Numbered from the stretch's first letter, positions 15,854 through 24,897 are shown. The stretch: 47,706 bases of DNA from Candidatus Obscuribacterales bacterium (GCA_019745505.1 JAIETE010000026.1:1-47706), one strand, 5' to 3'. Made by a program: numbers and translations. Notes: generated by a model from the letters alone, not told the origin.

Positions 15854-17326
15854 ATGTTTAAGCCTAAACAACAGCAGAAGGAAGAGCCTCCCAAAAATAT
15901 GAGGCTGCCGCACGAGGCGCAGCAGCCCAATATGAAATTGGTTCGCACAATGTTTGACGAGTGCGAGCGCAGGCGAGGAACGACCATCGAGCTGCCGTGG
16001 ACCGGCGGCGGGCGAAATTTCTTGTTGATGGTCCTCTGGGAAAAGGGAGTCGATTTCCCGATTTGGACTCTCTATGACGAAGCCGGCGGCGACAATTCAA
16101 TGTTGTTCAGCCAGGGTTTCCCGCCATCAGACCTGGACTTCGTCCTGGAGATGATCATCATGTCCTCCACCCAAGGCGGCGGAGCACCAGTGACTTCCGG
16201 TTTCATCCCGGAAGAGCTGAGACCGAGCGCCGAAGCGCTGGCTGCGCAGGCCCAGGAGGAAGTGAAGAAACCGGATGACATTTGGAAGCAACGAGTCAGC
16301 GAAAGCCTTTCCAGATCTACGCACAGCGGTATGCCGGCACAATCTTCTGTATATCCTGACCCGCTCCCCAGACCGGAGCCACCACCACCTCCTCCACCTC
16401 CACCTCCACCTCCTCCGCCACCGCCCCCGGTACCGCAACCGATCCCGCAGATGGCACCACCGATGCCACCACAACCAGGTTATCCGCAACCAGGATATCC
16501 GATGCAGCCACCGATGCCTCAGGCCGGAGGATACCCGGGTATGCCTCCTGCACCAGGCTATCCTCAGCAGCCTGGTTATCCGCCTGCGCCCCCAGGATAC
16601 CCGGCACCAGCAATGCAACCGCCAGGCTACCCGCCCATGCAGCCCGGTTACCCGCCCCCGCAGCCGAGCTATCCGCCGCAACCAGGCTATCCTGCACCGG
16701 CTCCTCCGCCCGCTCCCAGCAGCGGTCCGGCGCCGATGCCCATAGACATGGGATTGATTTCCAAGCGCACGGACGTCACTCTCAACAATCTTCTTCTGGA
16801 ATCGGGATTACTGAACAGTCAGTCTCTGGACGCCGCAATAAGAATGCAAGACCTCGTTGAAGAAAAACAATTGAGTTCTCGCGATGCTGCCAGAGTATTG
16901 GCTAAATATCACTCCAAAGGCAAGACGATCGAGCAATTCATCAGTGTCGCCATGCAGGAGTTGGCTGACGGAGCGCCAGGCTCTTCCGGCGCTCCTCAAG
17001 GCGGTGGACAGGGTGGTCAGTCGATGGTGTCGGTGAAGGATGCCCTCGACCTGCTGGTCAGAGCCGGCGTCCTTACGGACAATGACATACAGACCGCCAA
17101 CGAAGTCAGGAAAAAACACGGTGGAGACATCACCAAAATCTTGGGTGCCGCCAACAAACTCGATGAAAAAACTTTTGAAGCGGCCGTGATTTGCGTTCCA
17201 TTGATGCGAGAAGGTGCAATGAAGATCGAACAGATTTCCATTGCCCTGCAATATTGCAGCCGCATGAGAACAAGTTTTGATGACGCTTGCGCAGAGCTGA
17301 ATTGGCCCAATCCTCGCAAACGCTGA
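15854..17326 (+). CDS. Polyproline/GYP-repeat protein with MshEN-like C-terminal modules
   Basis: 490-residue protein in three parts. Residues 1-160 are a globular domain of unknown family (WTGGGRNFLLMVLWEKGVDFPIWTLYDEAG). Residues about 175-295 are low complexity: 17 consecutive prolines, then many GYP/PGYP repeats with Q and M. The C-terminus has 24-residue motifs of the MshEN pattern: one at 309-332 (TLNNLLLESGLL, ending in Q) and a tandem pair at 396-419 and 425-448 with a 5-residue spacer. The same modules make up the protein at 26288-27580. No signal peptide. The proline run would need EF-P for translation. First gene of a probable three-gene operon. Confidence 0.8.
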   Translation: MFKPKQQQKEEPPKNMRLPHEAQQPNMKLVRTMFDECERRRGTTIELPWTGGGRNFLLMVLWEKGVDFPIWTLYDEAGGDNSMLFSQGFPPSDLDFVLEMIIMSSTQGGGAPVTSGFIPEELRPSAEALAAQAQEEVKKPDDIWKQRVSESLSRSTHSGMPAQSSVYPDPLPRPEPPPPPPPPPPPPPPPPPVPQPIPQMAPPMPPQPGYPQPGYPMQPPMPQAGGYPGMPPAPGYPQQPGYPPAPPGYPAPAMQPPGYPPMQPGYPPPQPSYPPQPGYPAPAPPPAPSSGPAPMPIDMGLISKRTDVTLNNLLLESGLLNSQSLDAAIRMQDLVEEKQLSSRDAARVLAKYHSKGKTIEQFISVAMQELADGAPGSSGAPQGGGQGGQSMVSVKDALDLLVRAGVLTDNDIQTANEVRKKHGGDITKILGAANKLDEKTFEAAVICVPLMREGAMKIEQISIALQYCSRMRTSFDDACAELNWPNPRKR

Positions 17327-17382
17327 TCGATTTTTGGCATTGGAATCACCGGCAATTCAATTCAACTAGAGGAACCGGCTGC

Positions 17383-18096
17383 GTGGAAGACTTTCCCAAT
17401 CCATATCTTCATTCCAATAGAGCGAAAGAAATGGAATTGAAGAAAGATTTGCAGGAAGCGGAGGCTGAGTACAGACGTGCTGTCCAGGCGGCAGATAGCC
17501 TGCCTCACGAAGAATACACCCGCGATTTCAACACCGCGCTCGATCGCAAGCGCAACGGTGTTTCCGCAACCAACAAGCATTTACCGGAAGAGGCTCTGCC
17601 CGAACTGATTTCTGCTTACCGAGAACTGCTGGCGCTGCCCTTTCTCACCCGCACACAACTGGCCGGATTTTACGCTCGTCATAATGCGCTGCCGGAAGCA
17701 AAAGAGATCATCGAACAAGCGCTTGCCATAGAAGCAGACAGGATGGGGCACGCGGGCAACCATGCGGATGAAGAAAGACGAGCAACCGAACTCTTGCGCA
17801 ATATCACCGACATACTCGGTCCGGCAAATGCGGAAGAATTATTTCTAGCCTACTTTGACAAATTAGACGTCAACAAGAATGGCTTCATCGATGAAGCCGA
17901 GTTGAAGCGCGCTCAGCTCGACTTGACTGTTCCGCCGGAAGCGCAGTCGATGATTCGTTATCTTCTTTACCATTATTTTTCGGTGGAAAAAGCAAGCAAC
18001 GATGAATTCGGCGAGGAGATAAGCGGCATATCGAAATCTGATGTGCGCAATTTTCAAAAGGCAGCAAAATCAAACTGGAAAAGGCTAAAAGAGTGA
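17383..18096 (+). CDS. EF-hand calcium-binding protein (237 aa)
   Basis: I start at the GTG 17383 (GAGGAA 10 nt upstream), which avoids running into the preceding gene; an in-frame ATG at 17287 would overlap it. The N-terminal two thirds are charged and helical with weak TPR character (residues 70-120, EALPELISAYRELLALP and LPEAKEIIEQALAIEA). Residues 162-173, DVNKNGFIDEAE, form a textbook EF-hand loop with D1, N3, N5, F7, D9 and E12 ligands; the segment around 205-220 could be a degenerate partner. It starts 56 nt after the polyproline gene and overlaps the next gene by 4 nt. Cytoplasmic, as no signal peptide is present. Confidence 0.75.
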   Translation: MEDFPNPYLHSNRAKEMELKKDLQEAEAEYRRAVQAADSLPHEEYTRDFNTALDRKRNGVSATNKHLPEEALPELISAYRELLALPFLTRTQLAGFYARHNALPEAKEIIEQALAIEADRMGHAGNHADEERRATELLRNITDILGPANAEELFLAYFDKLDVNKNGFIDEAELKRAQLDLTVPPEAQSMIRYLLYHYFSVEKASNDEFGEEISGISKSDVRNFQKAAKSNWKRLKE

Positions 18097-19040
18097 ACAA
18101 ATTAATTTCGAGCGTCTCGCTGACAGGGCTTTCTTTCTTCTGTTTCTCCTTGATATTTTGTTTTTTCTCGACTCCGGCAGCGCTCGCCGGTGAAGTCGTT
18201 ATCGCTCAGTCTCAACCACTGGTGGCACCGAACAACCAGATTCAGAGACTAAGCGAAACAATCAACTTGCAAAAGGGGCAGGAAAAACTTCAACTGACGC
18301 TGACTTATTACAACGGCTCCGACACAGCGCCAGGATTCAAATGGCTGAGAATCGCCTCGCCGACAATGCACTTTGTGGCTGAAAATCAATTTGGTGGCAA
18401 GCGCAGTTTGAGCATCGACGTAACCGGTGAATTGACCTGGGGCGGCAACCAACTTCTCATTACCGCAGGCGGTCAGAGAGGCTCTACTTTCAGCTGGAAG
18501 CTGACCACCAATCAACCAAGCGTCGCCAGCCTCAGTCCTTCAGAACTGAGCCCCGGGCATTCCGCAACTATCCTGGGCAGCAATTTTTCAAGCGACCCGG
18601 ACGCCAATGTAGTAATGTTCGGCAGCCACAGAGCTCGCTGCCTGTCGGCATCCCCGGACAAATTGATCGTTCAGGTGCCTGATTACGCAGACAGCTCGAG
18701 TTCCAAAGTGACCGTATCGGTTGCCGGTATGGAAGCAGGTTCGCTGGCAGCGACAATTTCTTCCTATCCCTATTTGAGCAGCCTCAGCGCCAGCTGGGTG
18801 CCGCCGGGCAGCCAATTCACCATCTACGGAGAGGGCTTTTCCGCAAACCAGTCGGATATTTCAGTCTTTGTCGGTCCTCTGCAGTGCCAAATCGTAAGCG
18901 TTTCACCCACTCAGATAACTGTTGTCGCTCCGGTCGGCTACGCCGGCGAGCCCTGGGGATTTTATCAGCCGGTCAGAGTGCAGGTGCGAGGTGTTCCAGC
19001 CAGAAATCAAATGACAATCAGCATCAGCCAGGTCGGATAG
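18093..19040 (+). CDS. Secreted IPT/TIG-domain protein
   Basis: GTG start at 18093 within the overlap GTGA, so it is translationally coupled to the EF-hand gene. Residues 1-32 are a signal peptide with a long hydrophobic core ending ALA-GEV. A beta-rich region follows (35-145), then two immunoglobulin-like IPT/TIG domains: from PSVASLSPSELSPGHSATILGSNFSS and from PYLSSLSASWVPPGSQFTIYGEGFSA. Such domains mediate adhesion or carbohydrate/protein contact outside the cell. No enzymatic motif or sorting signal. A hairpin terminator follows directly, ending the three-gene cluster. Confidence 0.82.
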   Translation: MNKLISSVSLTGLSFFCFSLIFCFFSTPAALAGEVVIAQSQPLVAPNNQIQRLSETINLQKGQEKLQLTLTYYNGSDTAPGFKWLRIASPTMHFVAENQFGGKRSLSIDVTGELTWGGNQLLITAGGQRGSTFSWKLTTNQPSVASLSPSELSPGHSATILGSNFSSDPDANVVMFGSHRARCLSASPDKLIVQVPDYADSSSSKVTVSVAGMEAGSLAATISSYPYLSSLSASWVPPGSQFTIYGEGFSANQSDISVFVGPLQCQIVSVSPTQITVVAPVGYAGEPWGFYQPVRVQVRGVPARNQMTISISQVG

Positions 19041-19049
19041 CAAACAAAT

Positions 19050-19073
19050 CGCCGTCATGAAAACGGCGTTTTA
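19050..19073 (+). terminator. Rho-independent terminator
   Basis: CGCCGT (19050-19055) pairs with ACGGCG (19063-19068) over a 7-nt loop, followed by TTTTA. It lies 10 nt after the IPT/TIG gene. Confidence 0.7.
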
Positions 19074-19150
19074 GCCTGCTTATCCGACGTTTCGTAGTGG
19101 TTGTAGCCAAGCTGGGTATAGTTTGAGACAGGGAAGCGCGCAAGGGCCCG

Positions 19151-21229
19151 GTGTTCATGGGAAAAAACATCCTTCTAGTCGAACAGGATAAATCTTTCTG
19201 CAAGCTGATTGTGCCTGTGCTTGAAGGGCGTGGTCATAAGGTTTTCCAGGCGGAAAGCGGAAAAGATGGCAAAGCCACCATCCAGAAAGAAAATCTGGAT
19301 ATGGTCCTGCTCGGCTCACCTTTGCCGGATGACAACTGCTTCGACTGGCTGACGGCTCTGAGAGCGACAGGCAACAAAGTGCCCGTCACCTTCATAGCCT
19401 CCAGCCAACCGGAACTCCATGCCAATCGAGATCGCTTGGAACGTGAGCTGGGTGTAGTCCTTGCCGTCAACAAACCGGTCATTCCCTTTGTCTTCGGCGC
19501 TCAACTGGAAGGCAAGCTGAGTCCTGAAGATGCGCAGGGCGGCAAACTCAAAGATTTCGAAACGATGTTCTTAGCGCTCGTTTCTAAGTACGCCCGCATG
19601 CTGCCCGCAAAACTTGAAGATCTGGCAGTGGCGATAAACAAGTCGAAAGAAGATCCGGAAGATTCTTCTCTGCTCGCCGAGGTTCGCTCCCAGGCTCACA
19701 AAATAAAGGGCACAGGCGGCTCTCTGGGATTCAGACAGGTGAGCGAGTGCATGCTCTTCATTGAGCACGCGGCTGCCACCATGCACGAAAAACCGGCCAA
19801 TGAGCAGTTGGCCATATGGGCCGACGTAGACAGAAAGTTGGCCGATGCCAGAATCTTCGGGGAAAAGGAAGCACAAGACGTTGCCTCCGTGGTCAATGCC
19901 AAGGAAGAAGAAAGCCAGAGCGAAGAAACACCCGCATCAATGGCGCGTATTCTCGTTGTCGACTCGGACGACGGATTCTTGGATATCGTCGAAGAATTAG
20001 GCAAACAGAGACTGGTAGAAATCGTCCGCGCCAAGACTTTCAGAGAGGCCCTGGATCGCGCTTGCATACTGCCTCTCGATGCGGCTCTCATCAATGTGCA
20101 TGCAGACGCGCCGGATGAGTCTTTTAAATTGGCCAGAGAATTGAGGAATTTACCTGGGTACGAAACGCTTCCCCTGGCATTCATCTCCGGCAACGCGCTC
20201 GTCAAAGACCGCGTAGAAGCCGCCCACGCGGGGGCTTCCCTCTATCTGGACAAACCGCTAGAATCCGATTCGCTGGAAAAAGCAGTCGAGCACCTGGTGG
20301 CCATTCGCACCGGCGGCAGACCTCGCATCTTGCTTGTCGACGATGACGAATTTTTCGCCAACACCATAGCGCTCATTTTGCGCAATGAAGGCGTAATTGT
20401 CCGTATTCTCACCGATCCCAATAAGATCCTGGAAGTGATGCAAGACTTCCCTCCCGAATTGCTTTTGCTTGACGTGATGATGCCGGGCATTACTGGTTTT
20501 GAAGTTTGCCGCATGCTGCGCCAGATTCCTCGCTGGCAGGATCTGCCGATTGTCTTTCTAACCGGTCAAACCGGCGTCGAAAACAGGCTGGAGGCATTCC
20601 GCTCCGGTGGTGACGACTATCTTCCCAAGCCGGTCGTCAACGAAGAGTTGCTCACCAGAGTGAAAGTGCGGCTGGATCGAGCACGCATGCTAAAAGACAG
20701 ATCTGACAAGGACACGATTACCGGACTGCTCTTGCGAAGAGCCTTTTCGGAGCAGCTGGCACAATTGCTGGCGGATGGACAGAGAAACAAGTCAGTATTT
20801 ACGATCTGCCTGCTCGACGTGGATAAGTTCAAAAACGTCAACGACACTTACGGACACTTAGCCGGAGACAAGGTTTTAGCCGGTCTGGGGCAGTTGCTTG
20901 CACGGCGATTCAGAGTGGAGGATTTGCGAGGTCGTTGGGGTGGAGAAGAATTCATACTCGGCTTCAGGCGTGAGTCGAAAGAGACTATGCATGCGGCTAT
21001 AAATAGAGTTCTTGCTGAATTCAGAGAGATGATCTTCACTGGCGACGATGGACAAGAATTCAAATGCAGTTTCTCGGGCGGAATGGCAAGCTATCCTGAA
21101 GACGGCGAATCGATCTATGAGTTGATCCAAACTGCCGATGCGCGTCTTTATGAAGCGAAGAAGCAAGGACGCAATCGCATCATCCTCAGTCATCAGCCTA
21201 ACACCGAAAAGAGCCCGGCAACGACGTAG
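19151..21229 (+). CDS. Diguanylate cyclase with two degenerate receivers, Hpt and an intact receiver
   Basis: 692-residue cytoplasmic protein: receiver-like 5-120 (phosphoacceptor position is G55), Hpt domain 140-240 with the phosphorylatable H183 in HKIKGTGGSLGF, second receiver-like 265-383 (position is N315), intact receiver 391-510 (D441 in LLLLDVMMPG, K493), and GGDEF domain 520-685. The active site GGEEF (597-601) is intact and RVED (588-591), exactly five residues before it, fits the RxxD inhibitory I-site. It should make c-di-GMP under phosphorelay control. The start may be the ATG two codons in (19157). No cognate kinase is adjacent. Confidence 0.9.
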   Translation: MFMGKNILLVEQDKSFCKLIVPVLEGRGHKVFQAESGKDGKATIQKENLDMVLLGSPLPDDNCFDWLTALRATGNKVPVTFIASSQPELHANRDRLERELGVVLAVNKPVIPFVFGAQLEGKLSPEDAQGGKLKDFETMFLALVSKYARMLPAKLEDLAVAINKSKEDPEDSSLLAEVRSQAHKIKGTGGSLGFRQVSECMLFIEHAAATMHEKPANEQLAIWADVDRKLADARIFGEKEAQDVASVVNAKEEESQSEETPASMARILVVDSDDGFLDIVEELGKQRLVEIVRAKTFREALDRACILPLDAALINVHADAPDESFKLARELRNLPGYETLPLAFISGNALVKDRVEAAHAGASLYLDKPLESDSLEKAVEHLVAIRTGGRPRILLVDDDEFFANTIALILRNEGVIVRILTDPNKILEVMQDFPPELLLLDVMMPGITGFEVCRMLRQIPRWQDLPIVFLTGQTGVENRLEAFRSGGDDYLPKPVVNEELLTRVKVRLDRARMLKDRSDKDTITGLLLRRAFSEQLAQLLADGQRNKSVFTICLLDVDKFKNVNDTYGHLAGDKVLAGLGQLLARRFRVEDLRGRWGGEEFILGFRRESKETMHAAINRVLAEFREMIFTGDDGQEFKCSFSGGMASYPEDGESIYELIQTADARLYEAKKQGRNRIILSHQPNTEKSPATT

Positions 21230-21258
21230 CTTCTTGCGATTCTGCGTTCCAGAATGAA

Positions 21259-21285
21259 AGCGGGCAACGATACTCGTCGCCCGCT
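21259..21285. terminator. Hairpin between convergent genes
   Basis: AGCGGGC (21259-21265) pairs with GCCCGCT (21279-21285); inner CGA/TCG bases can add pairs. It lies between the convergent ends of the diguanylate cyclase and the exported TPR gene. T tracts are short on both sides, so termination is likely but not certain. Confidence 0.5.
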
Positions 21286-21314
21286 ACGCATCATCTTGAC
21301 CGTTCTTTGCCGGA

Positions 21315-21812
21315 CTATTCGTCTTCAGCAGCGCGCTTTTTGAGTTCAGCGTTGTACTGATTGATCTGCCTGAGCTGCTGTACATATGCTGATGTAGTGG
21401 ACAGCTTACCGGCAAATTTCGGACCAGCCTTCTGGTAGTAGGCAACGGCACCCGAGTAGTCCTTCAAGGAAACCAGAGCATCTCCTACAGCCCCCTGATA
21501 ATCAGGATTGGACGGATTGAAGTCGGCAGCCTTGCGATACTGAACGATGGCGTCTTTGACCCTGCCCATTTTGTGCAGGTAAGCACCATATTCAAAACGA
21601 ATCTGTGCATCTTTGGGATCGAGATTGACCAGTGCCGCATACTCTTCGCTGGCTTGCGGCACCATATTTTTGGACTTGTATATCTGAATCAAGCAACGGT
21701 GCCACTCCACTTTCTTGCTGTTTTGAGCAAGTGACGGATTGCCGACTAAGAATGTTGAGACGCTGAGCGCCAGCGCAAGTCCAAAGCTTAGGGGACGGGC
21801 TGGAAAAATCAT
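21315..21812 (-). CDS. Exported TPR protein (165 aa)
   Basis: Start set at the ATG 21810-21812, preceded by GGAGG about 9 nt away; a longer frame exists but overlaps the upstream gene. Residues 1-29 are a signal peptide (FGLALALSVSTFLVGNPSLA-Q). Three TPR-like helical pairs follow, including AQIRFEYGAYLHKMGRVKDAIVQYRKAADFNP and PDYQGAVGDALVSLKDYSGAVAYYQKAGP. Probably periplasmic. It follows the 340-aa exported TPR gene by 43 nt and is likely co-transcribed. Partner and function unknown. Confidence 0.8.
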   Translation of the reverse strand: MIFPARPLSFGLALALSVSTFLVGNPSLAQNSKKVEWHRCLIQIYKSKNMVPQASEEYAALVNLDPKDAQIRFEYGAYLHKMGRVKDAIVQYRKAADFNPSNPDYQGAVGDALVSLKDYSGAVAYYQKAGPKFAGKLSTTSAYVQQLRQINQYNAELKKRAAEDE

Positions 21813-21855
21813 TTTGCAAAACCTCCACATTGAAATCAAAAACTGCTCAGCATGT

Positions 21856-22878
21856 TTAGCGGTTACTGTGCTTTTCAAGCTCCGCATACACCTTGTTGAG
21901 ATTCTCATCATCGGCCGGCAATCTGCCGAAAGAACCTTCATAAGTGTCGAACATGCCCTCACGAGGTGTGCACCATTCCAGAAAGATAATCCACGAACTG
22001 CCTTTGGCAGGCATTTTGTCATCTGAGAATTTCCAGCCGGCAGGTGCGCCCGCAGAGGAAGAGCGCTCCTTGAACTCATAGCGCACCGGTAAATCTTTGT
22101 TGAGGGGTGGTCCTTTCAAGATTTTGGTGATTTTATATTTCGCCTTGGGCGGATGGAAGAAGTTGATGTTCGGACTCTTCTCGTAACCCAGATAGTCCGC
22201 GATCACGATGCCCTCGCATCGAATTGCACCGGCCAATGTCTGATTTGCTTTGTTGATATCGACTTCTTGATGCTTCGCGCTGATTGAATGCCAGCCGGCA
22301 GAAGAAGCCGGGTTTTCCGTTGCCAGCGGTATTGGTTTCGTATCAACGTGAACAGGTGCGGCAGCTCGTATAACCGACTCTGGAGGTGCCGAAGGAGCCG
22401 TGGATACAGGAGCAGCAGCAATTGCTGTTTTCCTCGCTTTGGCAGCCGGAGAGTCAATGTACTTGAGCCCGGCTTTCAGATAAGGAATAGCTTCATCGTA
22501 GCGGCCCAGGTGGAAGAGAGCTTCTCCGTATTCGCCGGAGCACTCGTCCTTCATCGCCGGGTTGAGTTCGATAACCTTTTGCAGGGCGAAGGCTACTTGA
22601 TCGTATTCCTTCATTGCATAACAGGCATCGGACAAGCCGATGTAGTATTCAGGGGTCTTCGGCGCCAAACCAATTGCTTTGCGATATTCATCGCGGGCTT
22701 CCTGATTGCGACCGGCGCGCATTGCTTCTTGCGCTTTTCCGACATATTTCATCAAGGTTACGGAAGGACCTTCGTCCTGCGCAAATGCCGAGGGCAAAAA
22801 TGCCAGTCCCAGAGACAAGAGAGCGAGGCTCCACCTGTACCTGGTCTTCAACCTTGGTATTACTCTTTCTATCACCAT
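21856..22878 (-). CDS. Exported TPR protein with unknown C-terminal domain
   Basis: 340 residues. Signal peptide about 1-33 (WSLALLSLGLAFLPSAFA-Q), three TPRs about 38-145 (AGRNQEARDEYRKAIGLAPKTPEYYIGLSDACYAMKEYDQVAFALQKVIEL), an Ala/Pro/Ser linker 150-205, then a beta-rich domain from about 225 (GAIRCEGIVIADYLGYEKSPN ... YKITKILKGPPLNKDLPVRYEF ... SSWIIFLEW) that looks like a compact extracytoplasmic domain I cannot name; its pattern of ILKG and a Trp-Ile-Ile-Phe strand is reminiscent of secreted domains found with TPRs. Precedes the 165-aa exported TPR gene in one unit. Confidence 0.75.
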   Translation of the reverse strand: MVIERVIPRLKTRYRWSLALLSLGLAFLPSAFAQDEGPSVTLMKYVGKAQEAMRAGRNQEARDEYRKAIGLAPKTPEYYIGLSDACYAMKEYDQVAFALQKVIELNPAMKDECSGEYGEALFHLGRYDEAIPYLKAGLKYIDSPAAKARKTAIAAAPVSTAPSAPPESVIRAAAPVHVDTKPIPLATENPASSAGWHSISAKHQEVDINKANQTLAGAIRCEGIVIADYLGYEKSPNINFFHPPKAKYKITKILKGPPLNKDLPVRYEFKERSSSAGAPAGWKFSDDKMPAKGSSWIIFLEWCTPREGMFDTYEGSFGRLPADDENLNKVYAELEKHSNR

Positions 22879-23145
22879 TGTTACTAAGCGCTCCTAACCG
22901 CAAACGTCCATGCTTTTTCCGGGGATTGGTCAAATCCCAGAGGGCTATAGCCTTTTTTCCATCTTACTGGGAGTTTCTAAACAATGCCCACATCCACTGA
23001 CATCCCTACTTCACCGACAATCGAAAGTCCGCTATCCGTTACAGAGAGCCTGTTTTCAAACACGCATAAAAGAATTACGACGGTCAGCAGCCGATAAATT
23101 TGGTGAAATTTCCGCTTCTTGCATCGGTTTTGAGGCTGATAAGCA

Positions 23146-24897
23146 TTACCAGCTATCGGTTCCGCCACCACCAAAACCGCCGCCCGAGGAGCCCCCGTCG
23201 AAGCCGCTGCCTCCCGAGCCTGCTGAAGAGGACGCCGGCACTGATGTGAAAGTCTGCCCCATAGTGCGCGTGCTGTCACCTACGTCGCGGACGAAGGAAT
23301 TGGTTCGAAAACCGGAGCCGTTTGATATAAACCAGTCAGGAGGGGACTGTACGAGATCCTTGAAAGCTTCAGCCCACTGATCCGCGGCCCCTAATACCAT
23401 GGCATAGGGGAGCAAACGCCCAAAAATTGTCGGGTCGTCAGTCACCAATTTTCTAATTCTCTCCTTTTCCGCCAGTTTCACGAAGCGCTGAAAACCGAGG
23501 CATTGATTGAGAGCCTCGCAGCCCTTGCGCGTGCGTGCAGGCATGGTGCGTGCGAAGCAGAAAACGATCATGGAAGATGCGATCAAACCGATGCCATAAG
23601 AGGTCTGCATCGTGCCTGCGACAAAAGAGAGAACGAAGAGCAAGAAGCCGATGCAAATCCAACCCTGCCTGACGTCCTGAGGACTCTGCAAGAACATTCC
23701 CTTGTTGATCAAAGATTGATAGATGCCCTTCTCGATATACTGCATCTGCTCGTAAAACTTGTATTTCAAGTCCGACAATCTAACCGTTTCCGACCGCAAA
23801 AAACCGGATTTGAACATGGCATCGAGAAAGCGCTGCTCGTAAGCATTGAGTGGAGACTTGTCTTGCTTCTCGCTATGCGGCAACAATTTGAACTCATAAT
23901 CTCTGTTTTGCAGAAAGAACAAGGATTCTGTCTTCAGCTCTTTGATCGTCAGATATCCTCTGGCAGCCAGATCAACAACGGTGGAGACCATATCGGAGAG
24001 ATCGCATTTCTCATCCACGAGTGTACCGACTTCTGCCGGAGAAAGCTCCTTGGGCGGCTCCCAGTCGACCGCTACAGCCTGACGCTTGAGGGCATCGCGG
24101 CCTAAAAACCACCACATATTGAAACAGACAGAAAGTGCAATCGCAGGCAAAACAACGATGGGCCACCAATCCGCCGCCAGGTAGAGAAACTCCTGCCACT
24201 GCGTCGGGCGACTTATGACACCGGACGGCAATCCTAAGACAATAGTCAATCCTTCTCCCGGACTGAGCTTGCCGCAAGTGAAAGTGGCCGTGTTCAATTC
24301 CAGAGAATAAGGCGTCGTCTGGGTTGAACCTTCCTCTCCGATAAACGCTTTAGCTCTGATTTGCGACTTCTCTTGCACGGGAGGAAATACCACCCGCGCC
24401 ACCACATTGTCGACCGGCATATGCGATTCATTGCCGGTTACATTCCAATAAATCTCAGGCGCATTTTCGAAGAAGTTGATGGCGCGACGCACCGAGTAGT
24501 GCAAATGATATTGCTGCAATCCCATGACCGACTTTTTGGGATCGCCGATGATTACGAAAAAATCGCGTCCCTGCCGGTTGGTCGTATGAGGAATATACTG
24601 GCCGTTAGCGGCGGTCACCCCGAGCAACTTGAGATCAAGGGTGTAATTGTTTCCCTTGCGATCGTAGACAATCGGAATGAAACGCTTGATGCCATGACGA
24701 TTTGGAGTGTCGAATCGAACGGTAATATCTTCGCGAACATCTAATGAAGCATCGGGTTGAACCTGTAAAGTAGCATCAAAACTAACAATTTCATCGGCAC
24801 GAACGCAGAGGTTGCCGGAGGCGAACCAGGCCAGCACCACCAGTAGTATCAATGGCAATAACCTGGTCAAGCGCACCCCTTGAAAACAATTTGGCAT
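23146..24897 (-). CDS. DUF2207 membrane protein
   Basis: 583 residues from the ATG at 24897. Signal peptide about 1-34, then a DUF2207 extracytoplasmic domain beginning DEIVSFDATLQVQPDASLDVREDITVRFD, including the KRFIPIVYD segment. A membrane helix (WWPIVVLPAIALSVCFNMWWFLG) leads to a cytoplasmic region with a winged-helix-like part (LSDMVSTVVDLAARGYLTIKEL), then two more helices and a Gly/Ser-rich tail ending GGGFGGGGTDSW, typical of the family. Role unknown in any organism I know of. It is divergent from the HIT gene. Confidence 0.88.
   Translation of the reverse strand: MPNCFQGVRLTRLLPLILLVVLAWFASGNLCVRADEIVSFDATLQVQPDASLDVREDITVRFDTPNRHGIKRFIPIVYDRKGNNYTLDLKLLGVTAANGQYIPHTTNRQGRDFFVIIGDPKKSVMGLQQYHLHYSVRRAINFFENAPEIYWNVTGNESHMPVDNVVARVVFPPVQEKSQIRAKAFIGEEGSTQTTPYSLELNTATFTCGKLSPGEGLTIVLGLPSGVISRPTQWQEFLYLAADWWPIVVLPAIALSVCFNMWWFLGRDALKRQAVAVDWEPPKELSPAEVGTLVDEKCDLSDMVSTVVDLAARGYLTIKELKTESLFFLQNRDYEFKLLPHSEKQDKSPLNAYEQRFLDAMFKSGFLRSETVRLSDLKYKFYEQMQYIEKGIYQSLINKGMFLQSPQDVRQGWICIGFLLFVLSFVAGTMQTSYGIGLIASSMIVFCFARTMPARTRKGCEALNQCLGFQRFVKLAEKERIRKLVTDDPTIFGRLLPYAMVLGAADQWAEAFKDLVQSPPDWFISNGSGFRTNSFVRDVGDSTRTMGQTFTSVPASSSAGSGGSGFDGGSSGGGFGGGGTDSW

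Noticed and set aside
16317..16697. 126-aa ORF on the minus strand
   Set aside because: Antisense to the low-complexity Pro/Gly/Tyr repeat of the gene at 15854; codon bias of the repeat keeps the opposite frame open.
22288..22887. 199-aa ORF on the plus strand
   Set aside because: Antisense to the exported TPR gene; no domain and Arg/Cys-rich shadow composition.
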